64,000 nucleotides of DNA, taken from positions 2,170,001-2,234,000 of the forward strand of contig JAJTUP010000002.1 in NCBI GenBank assembly GCA_021399435.1, written 5' to 3'. The notes under the pieces were generated by a model. It saw nothing but the letters and a program-made list of their open reading frames with translations. It was not told the DNA's origin and searched no databases. Both the position numbers and the translations under genes were made by a program. Shown piece after piece: positions 58,934-64,000 of the stretch; the stretch's first letter is position 1; each line of letters begins with the position of its first letter. Source of the stretch: Diaporthe sp. PMI_573 (taxonomy: Eukaryota > Ascomycota > Sordariomycetes > Diaporthales > Diaporthaceae).

Positions 58934-60193
58934 CTATCGCTTCTTGACGCTCGGTCTTGGCTTGCACTCATCTGGTTGCACTGGGTGCAGCATGATCTTG
59001 ATCGGCTGCTGCTGCGTGTTGGCCTGATAGCCCTTGGACCAGTCGTAGCTTATGGCGTAGGCGAAAATGTTGCCGTTCTTGCTGAAGTTGGTCGCGGTGA
59101 TGCTCCCGCCAACGTTGGGGTAGCCCTTGAGTCTGTGCTTGGCGTCCTTGTCCCAGAAGTGGAACGTTCCATCTGAGCCGGCCGTCGAGAAGGTGCCGTG
59201 GACGGGGTGGAAGGAGATGTCGTTGACAGCGTAGACATTGGTAACGTTGCCTTGGGGTGCGTCTCGGTGGCACTTGAAGGAGAAGTTGGAGCTGTTGACT
59301 GTCAGCATGACCATGTAACATAGCCGGTGTGCGGAGGGTATCGTGGCATCTAACGTACCCAGAGTCCTTGTCCTCTACGTATTGGATGGCACACCTTCCC
59401 TCGATACTACCGATCGCGAAGCCTGCCGCGTCGGCAAAGCAGCTGACAACCCGTGTCTGCCACTTGAGGGGACTCTGCAGGGTCTTGTAGAATTTGTCGG
59501 GGCTCGCGAGGTTGACGACGTTGATGTAGCGATCGGCGGTGCCCACGACGAGCAGGTTGTTCCGCACGTCCATCGAGTAGACGCGGTCTTGGCACTGTAG
59601 GGTAGCTGCTGGGGTGTTCTGCCTGCAGTCCCAGTACTTGACGGTCTTGTCCCACGAGCCTGTCGCGATCATGGGCGTGCCGTTGGCTTCGAAGCAGCGC
59701 ACTACACGGATGGGCTGGTCATGCCCAGCCACCTGCATGGTTTGCTGCGTGGCGAGATCGCATAGCTTGACTGACTTGTCGGCGGATGCGGAGACGACTT
59801 TCGAGCCATCCTGATAGTTGACGAACGGTCAGCATCATGAAAATGCAGTATATAAACCCACCCACCCCCCGGGGGGGGGGAAGGAGGGGGAAAGAAGAGG
59901 CTGCAGAACAGGGAGCTCTTTACCTTGAACCAGTCGACGCTGAAGACGGGACCTTCGTGGTCGTAGGCATGTCGCGGTTGCGCCTGGCCTTGCGGCGTGA
60001 CCTCATAGAGGCGGACTTTCTTATCCCAACTGGCGACTGTCAGGAAGTCCTGCTGGGAGCTCTGGTTCGGGTTGAAGGAGAGGTCTGTGATGCCGTCGGT
60101 GGGTGGTTGCTGGACCTCGACATCCTGCTTCAGGTCTCCAACAGTGTTCGAAGTCGCTGCTGCAGCGGACGGGCCACCGAAGAGACCAGACAT
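58934..60193 (-). CDS. RAE1: mRNA export WD40 protein Rae1/Gle2
   Basis: Exons 60193-59924, 59810-59359 and 59291-58934 encode 359 aa, the usual length of Rae1. The protein sits at the nuclear pore, bound to a Nup98-type nucleoporin, and promotes poly(A)+ RNA export. WD repeats are visible: ITDLSFNPNQ, FLTVASWDKKVRLYEV, PVFSVDWFK-DGSKVVSASAD, KSVKLCDLATQQTMQVAGHD, MIATGSWDKTVKYWDCRQ, VVGTADRYINVVNL and VNDISFHPVHGTFSTAGSDG. The characteristic IGSIEGRCAIQYVED and SNFSFKCHRD segments confirm the family, which also includes Bub3. Intron 1 (113 nt) contains a C6G10 run at 59865-59880. Intron 2 (59358-59292) uses GTACGT and CAACAG. Confidence 0.95.
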
Positions 60194-61751
60194 TTTGGGC
60201 GATCTGCAATCCTCCGTATGGTCAGAAAAGAGAAAGAATCGCGTGAAGAGCCACAGGTATGGTAGACACGACAGCAGGCAGTTTACCCCAGTGACTGTCG
60301 CTGTCTTTCAAATGCTTCCCTTGTGTTGGACGCCTAGGCGAGTAGGCTGCGGCCTGCAGTGAAATTCGACGCGATTCGGATTGCCAGCCAGATTCCCAAG
60401 GCCAAGAACCCTGTCGGCTCTCGAGCCCCGGTCGCATACGTAATCAACATTTGATTGGCTGAATTGAGGCCCCACCATCGACTGCTTTACATCAAAAACT
60501 TCGGTCGCAATGCCGCAAGCTTTGTTTCCTCTTCCTCTCTTCTCTTTCAAGTCCCCTCGCCCGACAAATCGCCATCGAAGCTTCAAACGGAGACACTCTT
60601 CGGGGTGTCTCATACAAACAACTTGCTTCGGGAGAAAGTCCCCGGACAGTCTTCCTTTTCACGAAGGGAGAATGCTGAAAGGCGCCGCCATAGAAGCACC
60701 ACGCGGCTGATCTCTGCTCTCCCCCGTTCCCTTGTCTGGCTTGCCTGCCCTGCCTCGCCGCTACATCTTTCTGGTTTCGCGCTCATGCGGTCTCGATTGC
60801 CAGCTTGGTTCGATGTGTCACATGGACGAAGATATGAGTCCGACGCGCAGAGCCAGGCCCTGGCTGTTTTGGGCTTCTGGGCGCGGCCGCTCGATGGCGG
60901 GGCGGACGTGATGTGCGGCCTAGTGCTGGCGACGCTTTGTGGGGAGGGCTGGAGAACGTTTTCGTCGAGATATCATAGGTATGCGATTGCCCCATGCCAG
61001 GCTCTTGTCTGGCTGGGTTTACTCGATGGGGCTCATTCTTGGTGCGAGGGGACTTCACACATCACACAAGCTCATTGCTTGCACTTGCTTCTCGTCAGTC
61101 TGGGACTGAGTCGACGACCAAACTTCTGGGCCTCGTGGGAGGCTTTTTCCTGTCGACAAGGTCTCGGGCTGACGAGGACTGAGTTCAACATGGCCCAACT
61201 TCTTGAGTTTCACATGATGAACATCATTAATAGAGTCAAGCACTTAGACGGTGCCTACCTAAAATGGGGGTGCTGTCGCTGACGATACAACAATGCGTTA
61301 TGGTTTCTGACGAACTCAATTCCTCTTCTCTCTGCACCCCCCCTCTTCTCTCCATTGTTTCGTTTTCACAGTTGCAGATAGCACGTTTAAGGCATGGTGG
61401 TGGTGATCAAAAGAGGGCTCAGATCAAGGGCATGTACGGTTCACGTTGTGACAGCCCGTGTCTTGAAACATCTCGATAGTTGGCAAGCTTTTCAACGCTT
61501 TCATGATCCAAAATATACGGTGCCTTGATCGCCTGGCCTCAAGATCTTCCGCCGGCACCCATGCCGCTTGACCAGGCCCAAACAAATGACCCGTGTCCCA
61601 ATATGACTCCAAACCGATGGATATCTCCCTGTGCCTCAAACCCAGCAACTACAACGGCCTGACGAAGGAATAAGAAAATGGTATCATGTCACTTGAGACG
61701 GCCGCAACACAATCACTCGCGTACTGTTCCAGCCACGCCGTCGTGCACCCA
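60194..61751. other. gene-free stretch upstream of RAE1
   Basis: The RAE1 promoter and the 3' end of the next minus-strand gene must lie here. A 275-codon plus-strand frame (60455-61282) begins at a poor start, has Leu/Ser/Arg-rich composition and no family resemblance, and was not accepted. Confidence 0.45.
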
Positions 61752-63461
61752 TCACATCAGCCCACCGAGCACGATCTTTCCCACGTTGGCCACCTCGGTC
61801 TTGACCCCGTTCCTGCTGGTGTCCTCAAACTCCTTGACGATGCCCTGCACGATGATCTTGCGCACCCTCGAGTCCGCCTTGGTGAACAGCTCGGCCACCG
61901 CGGCGTTGCACTCCCTGGGCGTAGGTAACAGGCTCAGCAGCCGCGCGTAGGCATCGATCAGGACGTCACATAGTGTCGCAAACGTCTCGAAGAAGTCCGG
62001 GTCGAACGGTAAGGACGGCGTCAGCAGGTGCACGTACTCCTCCCCCGGTAATAGATCTGCCTCGCTCTGCCCGAAGCTCACAACGCTGGCCGAGCCCCCC
62101 AGGCCGTTCCCCACCGTGAAAGCGCCGTTTGACGCCGACTGCCCCGACATGGAGCCCCCATTCGTGCTGCTTAAGCCGCCATCGCCGGCCTCGTATAATA
62201 TCTCGTTGTTCGCGCTACTGCTCCGCCTTACTTTTGAGGAGGGTGTGGCCCGCCTGAACATCTGCGGTATTCTCGCGCGGGAAAGAGAAGAGGCGGTGGA
62301 GCCCGAGTCGGAGTGTAATTGTTGGAAGGAGTCGAACTCTGTGAGCAAGACGTTGAAGGCGCGCAGGAACTCCATGGGGGTGTTGGAGTTGAGGTCGATG
62401 ACAGTAGGGAGTGAGAGGCCCAGGAGGAGGTAATTTGTGGCGCGCCGGGCGAGTCGCCGGGCGTCAAAGTAGGGCATGCGCGCGAGGTCGGGCTTGTCGA
62501 AGAGGAGGGTGTTGAACCAGTAGACACGGCCCTCATGGCTGCATGATGACAGGGCAAGTCAGCGAGCGATTCCGTGAGGCTTGACATTGGAAGGGGGTGG
62601 GGCTAAGACATACGCCTTGCGTAGATACTCCAACGTGGAGATCCTTTTGTTGGCCATCTCGTGTATATGTTGATACACCATGCTGGACTCGTTCTGCATC
62701 CCTCCGGCTGACGGGGGCGGCATCATCCCCCCTCCCGAGGGGAACCCGTTGACGGGGGTGGTGCCGGACCGGCTCAGCATCCTGGAGTTGGACGTCTGAA
62801 TGTATCCGCCTGAGATATCCATGGAGGACTTTGGGGCGGAGTTTGGGGAAGCAAAGGCGTCGGTGTCGCGGCTCGCTCTCGCAGCGGCCGAAAGGGCAAA
62901 ATCGGGCAGGGCAGGCGGGATCCCTCTGTTGGTCACGACAGGCTTCTGACCGGTTGCTCCTAGGCCGAGGGCAGCGCCGACGCCATCCCTGTCCCTGTCC
63001 CGGAGCGAGGAGCTCGAGTTGGCGCGGCGGCGCAGGCCCCTGAAGATGGACTGCGACTGCTGCTGCTGCGACGAGTGCGAGACGAGGTTGTCGAAGGACT
63101 GCTTGCCGCGGAGCGAGTTCTTGCGCAGGAAGTTGGGGCCGTTCTGCGGTGCCAGAGCAGGCTGGGCTGGGAACGGGTCGCCGTTGGAGGTGCTGTTGGC
63201 GAAACCGCCTATGCCGGCTGAGATCGGAGGTGCGCCGGAACTTGTGCCTGGCCTCGTTCTCGAGTAGGAAGTGAGATTATTGGTGTTGGCGGCGGTGGTG
63301 GCGGCGTTGGGACTGGTGAAGAAGGAGAAGTCGAAGCCGGTTGGAGTTGGCGGGACGTTTGCGGCGGCTGCGGGTCCAGGCCCAGGTGCGGCGGCTGCCA
63401 CTGCAGGCATTGCAGGCATTGCAGGCACAGAGACGCTGGACCGTCTCCTGGTCCTCTGCAT
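61752..63461 (-). CDS. uncharacterised fungal protein, disordered N-terminus and helical C-terminus (544 aa)
   Basis: Exons 63461-62614 and 62538-61752; the 75-nt intron (GTATGT...ATGCAG) restores RKA-HEGRVYWFNTLLF. I do not recognise the family. The first 270 residues are disordered and rich in Ser, Ala, Gly, Pro and Asn, with a basic start (MQRTRRRSSVSVP) containing a kinase-site-like RRRSS and a poly-Gln patch. A folded helical domain begins at EMANKRISTLEYLRKA and continues through DLARMPYFDARRLARRATNY, LLLGLSLPTVIDL and PMEFLRAFNVLLTEFDSF. A Ser/Gly-rich insert of about 100 residues follows. The domain resumes with DPDFFETFATLCDVLIDAY and ARLLSLLP, ending KTEVANVGKIVLGGLM. No membrane span or enzymatic motif is seen. 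The composition and the clean intron make it a confident gene of unknown role. Confidence 0.85.
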
Positions 63462-64000
63462 TGTGGAGGGGTGCTGAGCGGTGCTGAGCGGTGCTGAGCG
63501 GTGCTGAGCGGTGCTGAGCTGAGCAGCCAAGCCAGCGGGCGTTCCAAGCAGCACCCCCACCACCCAGATCAGCCCAATCTAAATTTGCAGGGCGTCCTCC
63601 ACTGTGGTCCCCCCGGGGCTAGGTATACGAAGTGGTTCAGCCCTATATGACGGGGGCTGCAGAGTGGGATTCGCAAAGGAGGACAGAAGAGGAGGGACTG
63701 AGCCTGGCACTGGGGGTCTGAGGATTGCGATGGTTCGGCCATGGTTTAGTATATTTCGACGGAGAAGCAACATCAGACAGAAACAGAGATTGCCTGGTTC
63801 CCCTGGTCCCCCTGGTTCTCCGGACAGCCATGAGAAATACTGCTCAAGTGCCCAAGCTTCCGCTCAGACTCATGCCGTGGCAGGATTGTGTGGTAGGGCA
63901 GGTAGCAGCCTACCACTCAAACCACCCAAGCACCCAAGTCCGGCTCAGATATCTGGATCATGCCAGCATCTGGAAACCCGCGTGTGCCCAGGTGGGCTGG
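63462..64000. other. right edge, leader and promoter of the preceding minus-strand gene
   Basis: Apart from the 10-bp repeat at 63471-63520, this is leader or promoter sequence of the gene at 61752-63461. No other gene is supported before the window ends. Confidence 0.45.
63471..63520. repeat. (GTGCTGAGCG)5 minisatellite
   Basis: Five tandem 10-bp units; the last ends in T instead of G. The repeat ends 9 bp from the start codon of the minus-strand gene at 61752-63461, so it lies in its leader. Confidence 0.95.

Noticed and set aside
60455..61282. 275-codon plus-strand frame
   Set aside because: No plausible start context or splice sites, Leu/Arg/Ser-rich, overlapped by other frames; no family resemblance.
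1..64000. secondary-metabolite gene cluster
   Set aside because: Although an aldo/keto reductase and a DUF3425 regulator are adjacent, no polyketide synthase, NRPS, terpene cyclase or P450 is present.
1..64000. transposable elements or CRISPR arrays
   Set aside because: No transposase or reverse-transcriptase motif, long terminal repeat pair or spaced direct repeat array was seen.

Overview
The window looks like nuclear DNA from a filamentous ascomycete (Pezizomycotina, probably a Sordariomycete). Genes are intron-poor. Introns are mostly 49-115 nt GT-AG introns with CTAAC/CTGAC-type branch points, and leaders are C/T-rich. The gene set includes fungal families such as a CFEM receptor, a DUF3425 bZIP-like regulator and a Dfg5/Dcw1 GH76 protein. 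Species cannot be read from the sequence. All exon structures were worked out by eye from reading frames and splice signals.

Layout. 1-5.6 kb: no secure gene, only two weak models. 5.6-6.5 kb (-): TMEM234-like membrane protein. 9.6-12.5 kb (+): C2-domain protein of the Inn1/Fic1 cytokinesis type. 13.3-14.9 kb (-): U3 snoRNP protein Utp15. 16.9-20.5 kb (+): MIZ/SP-RING protein. 21.7-23.0 kb (+): secreted class 3 lipase. 23.8-25.0 kb (-): EEF2KMT/Efm3-like lysine methyltransferase. 25.4-26.3 kb (-): DUF3425 bZIP-like protein, followed at 26.6-27.8 kb (-) by an aldo/keto reductase. 29.4-30.1 kb (-): Ser/Thr-rich GPI-type surface protein. 31.6-36.3 kb (-): very large acidic coilin-like protein. 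38.3-40.1 kb (+): CFEM-domain 7TM receptor. 41.0-41.7 kb (-): Cys/Ser-rich GPI protein. 42.7-44.0 kb (-): GTP cyclohydrolase II. 46.9-48.6 kb (+): Dfg5/Dcw1-like GH76 protein. 50.2-50.8 kb (+) and 50.8-51.9 kb (-): a MYND protein and a 2OG-Fe(II) oxygenase, tail to tail 3 bp apart. 53.4-54.6 kb (+): SRR1-like protein. 57.2-58.1 kb (+): conserved-looking protein with a mitochondrial-type N-terminus. 58.9-60.2 kb (-): Rae1 mRNA-export WD40 protein. 61.8-63.5 kb (-): uncharacterised fungal protein.

Most of the window is a housekeeping neighbourhood: ribosome biogenesis, mRNA export, translation-factor methylation, riboflavin synthesis and cytokinesis. Cell-surface genes are interspersed: two GPI-type proteins, the GH76 protein, the CFEM receptor and the lipase. 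No secondary-metabolite backbone, transposon with intact ORF, rRNA, tRNA or CRISPR was recognised. The main points of interest are the coilin-like protein, the split MYND/2OG pair (the two domains are fused in animal PHD2), a GC-AG intron in the GH76 gene, in-frame or start-abutting upstream ORFs, and an in-frame TAG upstream of the GTP cyclohydrolase II start.
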